Assembly: GCA_031401675.1 (NCBI GenBank)
Contig: JANNRR010000119.1
Span: forward strand, 1-23,523
Source of the DNA: JANNRR01 sp031401675
GTDB lineage: Bacteria; Pseudomonadota; Alphaproteobacteria; Rhodobacterales; Rhodobacteraceae
Direction: 5' to 3'
DNA length: 23,523 nucleotides
Shown here: positions 1-7,233 of the stretch, in pieces
Numbering within the stretch: position 1 is the stretch's first letter
Layout of the letters: the number at the start of each line of letters is the position of its first letter
The notes under the pieces: generated by a model
Told to the model about the DNA's origin: nothing
Databases searched by the model: none
What the model saw: the letters and a program-made list of their open reading frames with translations, nothing else
Program-made: the position numbers and the translations under genes

Positions 1-37
1 GCAGATCAGCGAGGGCAGTAATCACGGGTCGGTCCAT
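1..37 (-). CDS. Start of an unidentified gene, cut by the left edge
   Basis: Only the first 12 codons are present: ATG at 37-35, then residues reading MDRPVITALADL, running off the left edge. The start is well supported by a strong AAGGAG ribosome binding site at 49-44, seven bases upstream of the ATG. The gene lies downstream of soeC on the same strand, 111 bp after its stop, so it could be read from the soe transcript or from its own leader. There is too little protein to name a family. Confidence 0.6.
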   Translation of the reverse strand, partial: MDRPVITALADL

Positions 38-48
38 CGGGCGCTCCT

Positions 49-97
49 TTGGCGAGGAAGAGTCCGACACAAAACCACCTCTCACTGCCCTCGCCAA
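49..97 (-). promoter_or_regulatory. 9-bp perfect inverted repeat in the leader of the left-edge gene
   Basis: TTGGCGAGG at 49-57 and its exact reverse complement CCTCGCCAA at 89-97 are separated by 31 bp. On the minus-strand transcript the second arm runs into the AAGGAG ribosome binding site at 49-44. The pair could form a leader stem that affects access to that site, or it could be a spaced operator. No transcription factor is assigned. A chance match is possible. Confidence 0.35.
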
Positions 98-148
98 CCC
101 CTGCTGTCGTGTAGTGTGCCAAATCTTCACGAATTGAGGCCCGGAATC

Positions 149-1027
149 CTAAGAAGTGTGCGCCCCGTAGTACAGCCCCACCACATGCTCGGCCTCGGCA
201 AAGAACAGCCAGCGGGCGGTCAGCACGCCGGTTATATGGGACAGGATCGCCAGACCGCTGCCGACAGAGCCGGGGGCCAGCGCCAGAAGGGCGGCGGGGA
301 TCAGGCTCATGCAGATCAGCGCGATTACCCGCAGCCGCAAGGCATGTTTGCGGGCGACGCGGAACACCATCTCTTTCAGCAGGTAGTTGCTGCCGGTATG
401 GGGTGGCGCGAACTGCCGCACCCGACCGATGCCGCCAAGGCCGGTGGCAGTGGCCAGCGTGGTGCCGCGGGCGGCGAAGCGCCCGTCGCCGCGCTGCCAG
501 GCAATCAGTTGCAGCCCGCCGGCCGTCAGCATCAAGAGGGGTGCTACCACCGCAAGGCCGCTGAAGGCCGCGCCGCCTGCCAGTGACAGCACCATAAACA
601 GCGCCGGCGTGGTCCAGTTGTTCCAGCGCGGCACGGTTTTCAACTGGGCATAGATCATCGAGGTGGCCAGAACCGTGGCGGCACAGAGCACCGCACCCAC
701 AAGGCCAAGCGGCAGCAGCAGCCAGCCGGAAAACACCAGTGCCGCTGCGTAAGGTGCCATGATGCCGAGCGCGGCAACCGACAGCACCGCCTCGCGCGAC
801 AGCCAGCTGCTGCGCCACTGGCTGAAGGCGCGCAGGGCACGCTGCGGGTTGCCAAGGTGAAAGGCGGACGCGAGCAGACCGCCGACCGCCATCAGGTAAG
901 CCATGGCAAAGAAGAAGAACGCCACCCAGCCGGTCACGGCGGGATAGCCGAGGCCCAGCCAGAACAGGAGGCCGAAGCCAAGGCCGGAAAACGTGGTGAA
1001 AGCGATGATCGACGGGGCCGGATGCAT
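149..1027 (-). CDS. soeC: DmsC-family membrane anchor subunit, probable sulfite dehydrogenase SoeC
   Basis: A 292-residue, very hydrophobic protein with about eight predicted membrane helices, belonging to the DmsC/NrfD-like quinone-reactive anchors. The recognisable DmsC signature is near residues 55-80: an SAFHLGNPQRA segment followed by SSWLSREAVL. A C-terminal segment with H, ARWLFFAEAEHVVGLYYG and a short tail matches the usual end of the family. It should anchor the SoeAB catalytic pair to the cytoplasmic face of the inner membrane and pass electrons to quinone. The ATG is two bases after the soeB stop with no clear ribosome binding site of its own, so translation is probably coupled to soeB. 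Assignment to Soe rather than Dms rests on the SoeA features and on neighbouring sulfonate genes. Confidence 0.75.
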   Translation of the reverse strand: MHPAPSIIAFTTFSGLGFGLLFWLGLGYPAVTGWVAFFFFAMAYLMAVGGLLASAFHLGNPQRALRAFSQWRSSWLSREAVLSVAALGIMAPYAAALVFSGWLLLPLGLVGAVLCAATVLATSMIYAQLKTVPRWNNWTTPALFMVLSLAGGAAFSGLAVVAPLLMLTAGGLQLIAWQRGDGRFAARGTTLATATGLGGIGRVRQFAPPHTGSNYLLKEMVFRVARKHALRLRVIALICMSLIPAALLALAPGSVGSGLAILSHITGVLTARWLFFAEAEHVVGLYYGAHTS

Positions 1028-1029
1028 CG

Positions 1030-1785
1030 TCAGGCAGCGCCGCCGGGCAGGCGGTCGAGGGTGCGGTCGAGCCAGCCGAGAAACCCCTTTGCCCCATCTG
1101 TGACACTGTCCAGCGGCGCGGCAGGGGTGCTGGACAGGCGGTCCTTCAGCCGGGGGGGCAGGTATTTGTTGGTGGGCCGGGTGCCCAGTTCCGGCATCAG
1201 ATCAAAGCCGCCGCGTTCGGCGGTCAGGCGGCTGACCGCGCTGTCCGGATCGGAAAAGTCGCCGAAATGCCGCGCACCCGAGGGGCACGAGCGGACGCAG
1301 GCCGGTTCGCGGTCAGCCTCGGGCAGGTTTTCGTTGTAGATGCGGTCGACGCAGAGCGTGCATTTCTTCATCACGCCGGCCGCCGCGTCCATTTCGCGCG
1401 CGCCGTACGGGCAGGCCCAGGCGCACAGGCCGCAGCCGATGCAGGCATCTTCGTTCACCAGCACGATCCCATCCTCGGCCCGCTTGTAGCTGGCTCCCGT
1501 CGGGCAGACGGTGACGCAGGGGGCGTCGTCGCAATGCAGGCAGCTTTTCGGGAAGTGGATGATCTGGGCGGGGGCGTTGTCGGGCTGCACCTCGTAGCTG
1601 TGAACGCGGTTGAGAAAGGTGCCGGTGGGATCGGCACCGTAAGGGTCCTGATCCGACAGCGGCGCGCCGTAATTCTCGGTATTCCAGCCCTTGCAGGAGA
1701 TGACGCAGGCATTGCAGCCGACGCAGGTATCCAGGTCGATGACCAGACCCAGTCTGGTGTCGGTATGGGTCGGCAGGCAGGTCAT
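1030..1785 (-). CDS. soeB: Four-cluster ferredoxin-type subunit, probable sulfite dehydrogenase SoeB
   Basis: A 251-residue DmsB/PsrB-type electron-transfer subunit. Four cysteine groups are visible in order: CVGCNACVISC near residue 21, CLHCDDAPCVTVC near 80, CIGCGLCAWAC near 113, and CTLC plus a distal C-x3-C near 140-170. Together they would hold four [4Fe-4S] clusters wiring the molybdenum site in SoeA to the SoeC anchor. No signal peptide is present. I chose the ATG at 1785 because GGAG lies seven bases upstream and the first cluster motif follows about 20 residues later; an in-frame extension further upstream is arginine/proline-rich and reads across the hairpin region, so it is unlikely to be coding. 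It lies between soeA and soeC in one transcription unit. Confidence 0.85.
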   Translation of the reverse strand: MTCLPTHTDTRLGLVIDLDTCVGCNACVISCKGWNTENYGAPLSDQDPYGADPTGTFLNRVHSYEVQPDNAPAQIIHFPKSCLHCDDAPCVTVCPTGASYKRAEDGIVLVNEDACIGCGLCAWACPYGAREMDAAAGVMKKCTLCVDRIYNENLPEADREPACVRSCPSGARHFGDFSDPDSAVSRLTAERGGFDLMPELGTRPTNKYLPPRLKDRLSSTPAAPLDSVTDGAKGFLGWLDRTLDRLPGGAA

Positions 1786-1822
1786 GCGGCGTCTCCGGTC
1801 TGCGCGGCGGCGGGGCTGGAAA

Positions 1823-1870
1823 CCAAGAGTTTTCTGAAAACTCTTGGCAAATTTCTTCGGAAGAAATTTG
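1823..1870 (-). repeat. Two perfect tandem hairpins between soeA and soeB
   Basis: Two adjacent palindromes fill most of the soeA-soeB gap. The first has 11-bp arms, CCAAGAGTTTT at 1823-1833 and its exact complement at 1837-1847, with a 3-nt loop. The second has 11-bp arms at 1848-1858 and 1860-1870 around a single central base, with core AAATTTCTTC. Both are AT-rich in a GC-rich genome. In the transcript they would form two back-to-back stem-loops, suited to stabilising or processing the mRNA between soeA and soeB and so adjusting subunit ratio, or to partial termination. From memory, similar paired palindromes recur in Rhodobacteraceae intergenic regions; this needs a genome search. Confidence 0.8.
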
Positions 1871-1891
1871 GGGCGAGCGGTGCGGGCGGGA

Positions 1892-4687
1892 TCATGCCGG
1901 CACCGTCCAGGCGCGTGATGGCAGGGGCGGGAAGGTGGGTTGGGCCTCGGTCCGGGCCTCCACCCGTTCCAGTCTGACCCGCAGGTCGAACCAGGCGGCC
2001 TGTCCGGTGATCGGGTCGGAATTGGACCATCTGCGGCCAACGGATTGGGCGGGCAGCAGTTCGTGGATCAGGTGATTCAAGAGGAAGCCGGTGGTGGCCT
2101 CGGGCGCGTCTTCGTCCAGCGCCCAGCTGCCCTTGCGCTTGCCTACGGCATTCCAGGTCCAGACCGTGTTCGGGTTCAGCGCCGCCATATGCGCCACCGG
2201 CACCGTGATCTCGCCATGCGGCGAGGTGACGCGCGCCCAGTCGCCGTCCTGAAAGCCATGCGTCTGCCAGAGGTTCGTCGGCAGATACAGCGGGTTGGTG
2301 CCATGGATCTGGCGCAGCCAGCCATTCTGCGACCCCCAGGAATGGTACATCGCCATCGGTCGTTGGGTCAGGGCATGGACCGGGTAGTCCGGGTTTTCGT
2401 CGCCCGTCGGCGGGTACCAGATCGGCAGCGGGTCCATCGTGGTCAGCAGTTGCGGGCGCAGGTGGTCGGGCGGCTGGTGCGGGCCGTGACCCTGTGCCGC
2501 CAGCTGGAACTTGCGCAGCGGTTCGGAGTAGATCTGGAACAGGTAGGGCTGCGGGCGGTCGTAGAAGCCCATGCCGACGGCCCAGCTTTGGTAGGCGGTG
2601 TTCCACGGCTTGAAATAGGCGGCTTCGGGCGGCACATGTACGACATGGAAGCTGCCGTTGGCGACGTAGCGGTTCAGCTGGTCGGGGTTGGGGTCGCCGC
2701 GCCCTTCCTCGGTGCCGTCGCCACGGAACCCGGCGAGCGGGCCGATGCCGGGACGGCGCTGGTGGTTGACGATGTAGTCGGCGTAGTCGGCATACTTTGC
2801 GCTGCCGTCGTCGGTGATGAAGCCCGGCAGGCCAAGCCGGGCCCCCAGGTCGATCAGCACCGACTGGAAGCCGCGCACGTCACGGTCCGGTTCGATGACC
2901 GGCCAGCGGATGGCGTCGCCGGCGCCGTCGGGCTCGCTGATCGGGCGGTCCAGGAGGCTGATGCAGTCGTGGCGTTCCAGATAGGTGGTGTCGGGCAGGA
3001 TCAGGTCGGCATAGGCGACCATTTCCGAGGCATAGGCGTCGGCATATATGATGTGCGGGATGATGTAGTGGCCGTCGGCATCGGTGGCGGTCAGCTGGGC
3101 CATCGTGCTGGCCGGGTTCATCGACGAGTTCCAGGCCATGTTGGCCATGTATAGGAGCAGCGTGTCGATCCGGTAGGGATCGCCGGCATGGGCGTTGGCG
3201 ATGACCATGTGCATCAGGCCGTGGGCGGACAGCGGGTTTTCCCAGGTGAAGGCCTTGTCGATCCGCGCAGGGGTGCCATCCGGGGTCAGGGCAAGGTGTT
3301 CGGGGCCGTGCGGGTAGCCGAGGTGCGGGCCGTTCAGCGGGCAGTCGGGTTTGGCGTGGCAATGCGGCGTCGGGTGCGCCTCGAACGGTTTGGGGTAGGG
3401 CGGTTTGAATCGCATGCCGCCGGGGCGTTCGATTGCTCCCAGCAGCATCTGCAAGAGGTGCAGGGCGCGGCAGGTCTGAAAGCCGTTGGCGTGGGCCGAG
3501 ATGCCGCGCATGGCGTGGAAGGCGACGGGGCGGCCCACCATGGTGGCGTGGTGTTCGCCGCGGAAATCGGTCCAGGGTTGGTGGAGCGTGACCGGCTCGT
3601 CGAACGCGACGCGGGCCAGTTCGGCGGCAATGGTGCGGATTTGCGCGGCGGGGATGCCGCAGCGGTCGGCGACGGCTTCGGCGGCATGGTCGGACGTCAG
3701 ATATTTTTCGGCAAGGTGATGCATGACCGGGCGGTGGGTGATGCCGTCATGGGTGAAGGTGGCGGCGAGGTCAGGCAGGATGCCCGGCTGGTCAAACGGG
3801 CAAAGCTCGCCGGTCTTGCTGTCGATGACCAGCGGCTTGCCCTCGGGCGAGCGCAGGAACAGGCCGTTGGTCGGGCCGGGGGTGGCGTCGACCAGCACCG
3901 GCGCGTTGGTGTAGCGCGCGAGGAAGTCGAGGTCGATCTTGCCCGCTTGCAGCAGTTCGTGGACGAGCGCGAGGATGAACAGCCCGTCGGTGCCCGGCGT
4001 GATGCCGACCCAGTCATCGGCCACGGCGTTGTAGCCGGTACGGATAGGGTTCACCCCGATGATGCGGGCGCCGCGCGCTTTCAGTTTGCCGATGCCGATC
4101 TTGATCGGGTTGCTGTCGTGATCTTCGGCCACGCCGAACAGCATGAACAGTTTCGCATGATCCCAGTCCGGCGCGCCAAACTCCCAGAAGCTGCCGCCGA
4201 TGGAATAGATGCCGGCAGCGGCCATGTTGACCGAGCAGAAACCGCCGTGGGCGGCGTAGTTCGGGGTGCCGTAGGCCTGCGCCCAGAAGCTGGTGAAGGA
4301 TTGGGACTGGTCGCGGCCGGTGAAGAAGGCCAGCTTTTCCGGCGAGGTGTGGCGCAGCGGTTCCAGCCAGCCGGTGGCGATGGTCAGTGCTTCGTCCCAG
4401 CTTATTTCTTCGAACGCGCCGGACCCGCGCGGGCCGGTGCGTTTCAGCGGTGCGCGCAGCCGGGCCGGGGAATTGATCTGCATGATCCCGGCCGAGCCTT
4501 TGGCACAGAGCACGCCCTTGTTGACCGGGTGGGCGCGGTTGCCCTCGATATAGGCGACGCGGTCGCGACCGTCGGGGCCGGATTTCAGATGCACGTTGAT
4601 GCCGCAGCGGCAGGCGCACATGTAGCAGGTGGTTTGCCGGATTTCGTCGGAGACCGGGGGGGAGAGGTTCAGGATCGGTTGGGTCAT
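1892..4687 (-). CDS. soeA: Molybdopterin oxidoreductase catalytic subunit, probable cytoplasmic sulfite dehydrogenase SoeA
   Basis: A 931-residue bis-MGD molybdoenzyme of the DMSO-reductase superfamily. The N-terminal [4Fe-4S] motif is complete: C21-x2-C24-x3-C28 and C61 in GVLCAKGSAG. The middle carries Mo/MGD-domain segments (for example SFTSFWAQAYGTPN and GVNPIRTGYNAVADDW), and the C-terminal dinucleotide-binding domain includes QTHGFQDGDWARVTSPHGE. There is no twin-arginine signal: the cluster motif begins at residue 20, so the enzyme should stay in the cytoplasm, unlike DmsA or PsrA. That fits SoeA, which oxidises sulfite to sulfate. The ATG at 4687 directly precedes the conserved N-terminus and has a weak upstream GGAA; the open frame extends 25 codons further but that extension looks non-homologous. 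Alternatives are another cytoplasmic DmsA-like reductase; nearby sulfite-producing genes favour Soe. Confidence 0.75.
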   Translation of the reverse strand: MTQPILNLSPPVSDEIRQTTCYMCACRCGINVHLKSGPDGRDRVAYIEGNRAHPVNKGVLCAKGSAGIMQINSPARLRAPLKRTGPRGSGAFEEISWDEALTIATGWLEPLRHTSPEKLAFFTGRDQSQSFTSFWAQAYGTPNYAAHGGFCSVNMAAAGIYSIGGSFWEFGAPDWDHAKLFMLFGVAEDHDSNPIKIGIGKLKARGARIIGVNPIRTGYNAVADDWVGITPGTDGLFILALVHELLQAGKIDLDFLARYTNAPVLVDATPGPTNGLFLRSPEGKPLVIDSKTGELCPFDQPGILPDLAATFTHDGITHRPVMHHLAEKYLTSDHAAEAVADRCGIPAAQIRTIAAELARVAFDEPVTLHQPWTDFRGEHHATMVGRPVAFHAMRGISAHANGFQTCRALHLLQMLLGAIERPGGMRFKPPYPKPFEAHPTPHCHAKPDCPLNGPHLGYPHGPEHLALTPDGTPARIDKAFTWENPLSAHGLMHMVIANAHAGDPYRIDTLLLYMANMAWNSSMNPASTMAQLTATDADGHYIIPHIIYADAYASEMVAYADLILPDTTYLERHDCISLLDRPISEPDGAGDAIRWPVIEPDRDVRGFQSVLIDLGARLGLPGFITDDGSAKYADYADYIVNHQRRPGIGPLAGFRGDGTEEGRGDPNPDQLNRYVANGSFHVVHVPPEAAYFKPWNTAYQSWAVGMGFYDRPQPYLFQIYSEPLRKFQLAAQGHGPHQPPDHLRPQLLTTMDPLPIWYPPTGDENPDYPVHALTQRPMAMYHSWGSQNGWLRQIHGTNPLYLPTNLWQTHGFQDGDWARVTSPHGEITVPVAHMAALNPNTVWTWNAVGKRKGSWALDEDAPEATTGFLLNHLIHELLPAQSVGRRWSNSDPITGQAAWFDLRVRLERVEARTEAQPTFPPLPSRAWTVPA

Positions 4688-4923
4688 GCCTGTTCCACGG
4701 TTGTGCGTTTTGCCGGAACGACAGCGCGAAAGGCGCGAGCCGACCGGATGATTTTCCCGCATTGGTCAGGACTCGGGGGATTTTGTCCAGCGGGAAAGTG
4801 CGGAGGGCATGGCGAGATTCCTGACCTGCAAACGGATGCTGGAAGCGTAAACTGCGGCGTTGGCAATCGATTCGTTTTTTCTCTGTCTGTCACGCGCCAC
4901 GCGCTGCAAAGGGATGATTTGAT
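4688..4923. other. Divergent intergenic region between soeA and RTX-A
   Basis: This 236-bp gap must hold promoters for the leftward soe genes and the rightward RTX array. On the rightward side it carries the GTAAAC...GATTCG motif (4847-4874) shared with other RTX genes and an AAAGGGA ribosome binding site at 4908-4914. I see no convincing soe promoter, terminator or small gene. Confidence 0.5.
4847..4874 (+). promoter_or_regulatory. Shared upstream motif of the RTX genes (copy before RTX-A)
   Basis: GTAAAC at 4847-4852, then TGCGGCG, then GATTCG at 4869-4874, ending about 50 bp before the RTX-A start. It aligns with GTTAAC-x-TGCGGC...GATTCG copies before RTX-C and RTX-D and a shorter version before RTX-E. 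The constant distance to the start codon suggests a promoter core or activator site. The A copy is the least exact at the left half. Confidence 0.45.
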
Positions 4924-7116
4924 ATGACCACGCCACTGAAATGGGGCAGCGAGTTTCTGGTAAACGCCTTCGTCACACCACTCGATCAAATCGATCCGGT
5001 CGTCGCCGCGCTGCCCGACGGGCGGTTCCTGGCGGTCTGGAAGTCCGAAGGAGATTCGCGCGCGGGGATCCCCTTCGCAATCATGGCGCAGATCTTTGAC
5101 GCCGACGGGACGGCACCCCCCGGAGGCAGCTTCAGGATCGACGCGCCCGGCAGCACCCTGTCGGGCAACCCGGATATCGCTGTGCTGGCCGACGGCAATG
5201 TTGTGGTGACCTGGACCGCCACTTTCGCAGCGGGTGGCGACCTGTCGGGCAGTGCTGTTCACGCGCGGCGGTTCACGGCGGACGGCTCTCCCCTCGGGGC
5301 CGAGTTTCAGGTGAACACGACGGTGGCGAGTATCCAGTTCCAGCCAACCATCACCGCACTGGCCGATGGCCGGTTCGTGGTGGCCTGGACCGATTTCAGC
5401 CTGACCGGCGGAGAGACCTCGGGCTATGCCATCCGAGCGCAGGTGTTCAATGCCGATGGCTCGGCCATAGGCCTCGAGTTTCTCGTGAACACAACGGTGG
5501 CTAATGACCAGTCTGACCCCACCATCACAGCACTGGCCGATGGCCGGTTCGTGGTGGCCTGGAGGGATGACAGCCAGACCGGCGGCGATACGACGTTGGC
5601 TGCCATCCGGGCGCAGGTGTTCAACGCCGATGGCTCGACCTTTGGCGGCGAGTTTCTGGTGAACACCACGGTGACGAGTAGCCAGACCCAGCCCACCATC
5701 ACCGCGCTGGCCGATGGCCGGTTCGTGGCGGCATGGACGGATTTCAGCGCGACCGGTGGCGATCCGTCGGGCTTTGCCATCCGGGCGCAGGTGTTCAATG
5801 CCGATGGCTCGACCTCGGGCACCGAGTTTCTGGTGAACACCACGGTGACGGGTTTCCAGTCCGAAGCCAGTATCACCGCGCTGGCCGATGGCCGGTTCGT
5901 GGGGGCCTGGATGGATTTCAGCCTGACCGGCGGCGATACGTCGAACGCTGCCATCCGGGCGCAGGTGTTCAATGCCGATGGGTCGAAATCGGGCAGCGAG
6001 TTTCTGGTGAACACTACGGTGGCCGATAACCAATACGAGCCCACGATCACAGCCCTTGCCGATGGCCGGTTCGTGGTGGCCTGGAGGGATGCCAGCAGCA
6101 GCACGGATGATGACATCCGCGGCCAGATTTTCGACCCGCGCGAAGGGCCGGTCACGCTGAACGGCACGCTGGCCGATGATGATTTCGTCGGCACTCTGTT
6201 CGCCGATCTGATCGGCGGTTCGTTCGGCGATGACCGGCTGAGCGGCGCGGGCGGCGATGACCGGCTGGGCGGCGGATTTGGCGATGATACGCTGACCGGA
6301 GATGCCGGCAACGACCAGCTGGATGGCGGTGACGGCAACGACAGGCTGATCGGCAACGCGGGGTCGGATGTGCTGGACTGCGGGGCCGGCAACGACATCC
6401 TGAACGGCGGCGTCGGATCGGACGCGCTGATCGGCGGGTCGGGCAACGATCTTTATCTGGTCGATGCGGTCGGCGATCTGGTGATCGAGGCGCAGGCTTC
6501 CGGCACGGATGAGGTGCGCTCGGCAACCATCACGATTGATTTGCTGCTTCATGTCAATGTCGAGAATGCCACGCTGCTGGGAACCGCGTCGCTCGACATC
6601 ATTGGCGGGGCCGGAGCCAACAAATTGGTCGGCAATTCCGGGAGCAACGCGATTGATGGAGACGCCGGCAATGACGTGATCTATGGCGGCAATGGCATCG
6701 ATATCCTGGTCGGCAATCTGGGCAATGACCGGCTGTTTGGCGGAACGGGCAATGATTACGTGTTCAGCGGTGCCGGGGCCGATACGGTGCAGGGCGGCAC
6801 CGGGCAGGATCTCTTGCAAGGAGATGCCGGAGCGGACGTGTTCGTGTTTGCCAGCGCCGCCGAGGCGGGTGTCGGGGTGAACCGCGACCGCATCACCGAT
6901 TTTTCGGCGGGCGTCGATGATCTGGATTTCAGCGCCTTCATGGCGGGGGGCAGTTTCATCGGGGCGGCGCAGTTCACGATTGGCGGCGGGCCGCAGGTGC
7001 GGTTTGTGGTGGCGACGGGGATTCTGCTGGGCGATGTGACCGGCGACGGGGTCACGGATTTTTCGTTGCAACTTGACGGCGGGCCGGTGCTGACGGCGGC
7101 GGATGTAGTTTTTTAG
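4924..7116 (+). CDS. RTX-A: predicted secreted seven-bladed propeller with RTX repeats
   Basis: 730 residues, first of five paralogues. Residues 1-410 hold seven repeats of about 57 residues, with consensus EFLVNTTV, a Q-x2-P-[ST]-IT-ALADGRFVVAW strand and IRAQVFNADGS. The N-terminus supplies one isolated EFLVN strand and the seventh repeat lacks it, as expected for a closed propeller. Glycine/aspartate nonapeptides at about 430-510 and 560-640, either side of a VENATL-type spacer, should bind calcium. The final 90 residues (RDRITDF, LGDVTGDGVTDF, LTAADVVF) resemble serralysin-type C-termini that direct type I secretion. There is no Sec signal and no catalytic motif that I recognise; adhesion or glycan binding is only a guess. 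Cys486 replaces a glycine in one nonapeptide. AAAGGGA precedes the ATG. Confidence 0.85.
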   Translation: MTTPLKWGSEFLVNAFVTPLDQIDPVVAALPDGRFLAVWKSEGDSRAGIPFAIMAQIFDADGTAPPGGSFRIDAPGSTLSGNPDIAVLADGNVVVTWTATFAAGGDLSGSAVHARRFTADGSPLGAEFQVNTTVASIQFQPTITALADGRFVVAWTDFSLTGGETSGYAIRAQVFNADGSAIGLEFLVNTTVANDQSDPTITALADGRFVVAWRDDSQTGGDTTLAAIRAQVFNADGSTFGGEFLVNTTVTSSQTQPTITALADGRFVAAWTDFSATGGDPSGFAIRAQVFNADGSTSGTEFLVNTTVTGFQSEASITALADGRFVGAWMDFSLTGGDTSNAAIRAQVFNADGSKSGSEFLVNTTVADNQYEPTITALADGRFVVAWRDASSSTDDDIRGQIFDPREGPVTLNGTLADDDFVGTLFADLIGGSFGDDRLSGAGGDDRLGGGFGDDTLTGDAGNDQLDGGDGNDRLIGNAGSDVLDCGAGNDILNGGVGSDALIGGSGNDLYLVDAVGDLVIEAQASGTDEVRSATITIDLLLHVNVENATLLGTASLDIIGGAGANKLVGNSGSNAIDGDAGNDVIYGGNGIDILVGNLGNDRLFGGTGNDYVFSGAGADTVQGGTGQDLLQGDAGADVFVFASAAEAGVGVNRDRITDFSAGVDDLDFSAFMAGGSFIGAAQFTIGGGPQVRFVVATGILLGDVTGDGVTDFSLQLDGGPVLTAADVVF

Positions 7117-7233
7117 GGCGGAGCTTGTTGATATCGGGCAGGGTGGCGGCGGGCCGGGTTGGGGTTTCCGCATTTCAGTTGGGCGATCTTGGTGCGCCGT
7201 CAGGGGTCGGTGCCACAGACAGAGGGAATTTGC

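Noticed and set aside
149..4687. Annotation of the three left genes as DMSO reductase DmsABC
   Set aside because: The catalytic subunit has no Tat signal peptide and the neighbourhood makes sulfite; sulfite dehydrogenase fits better, though not proven.
3188..4927. A 579-codon open frame on the plus strand opposite soeA
   Set aside because: High-GC DNA commonly leaves the antisense frame open. The minus strand encodes a complete molybdoenzyme with conserved cysteines; the plus frame has no recognisable domain.
5320..6040. Regular DNA repeats of about 174 bp resembling an array
   Set aside because: They are in-frame coding repeats for propeller blades, not CRISPR repeats: the unit is long, has no palindrome and no unique spacers.
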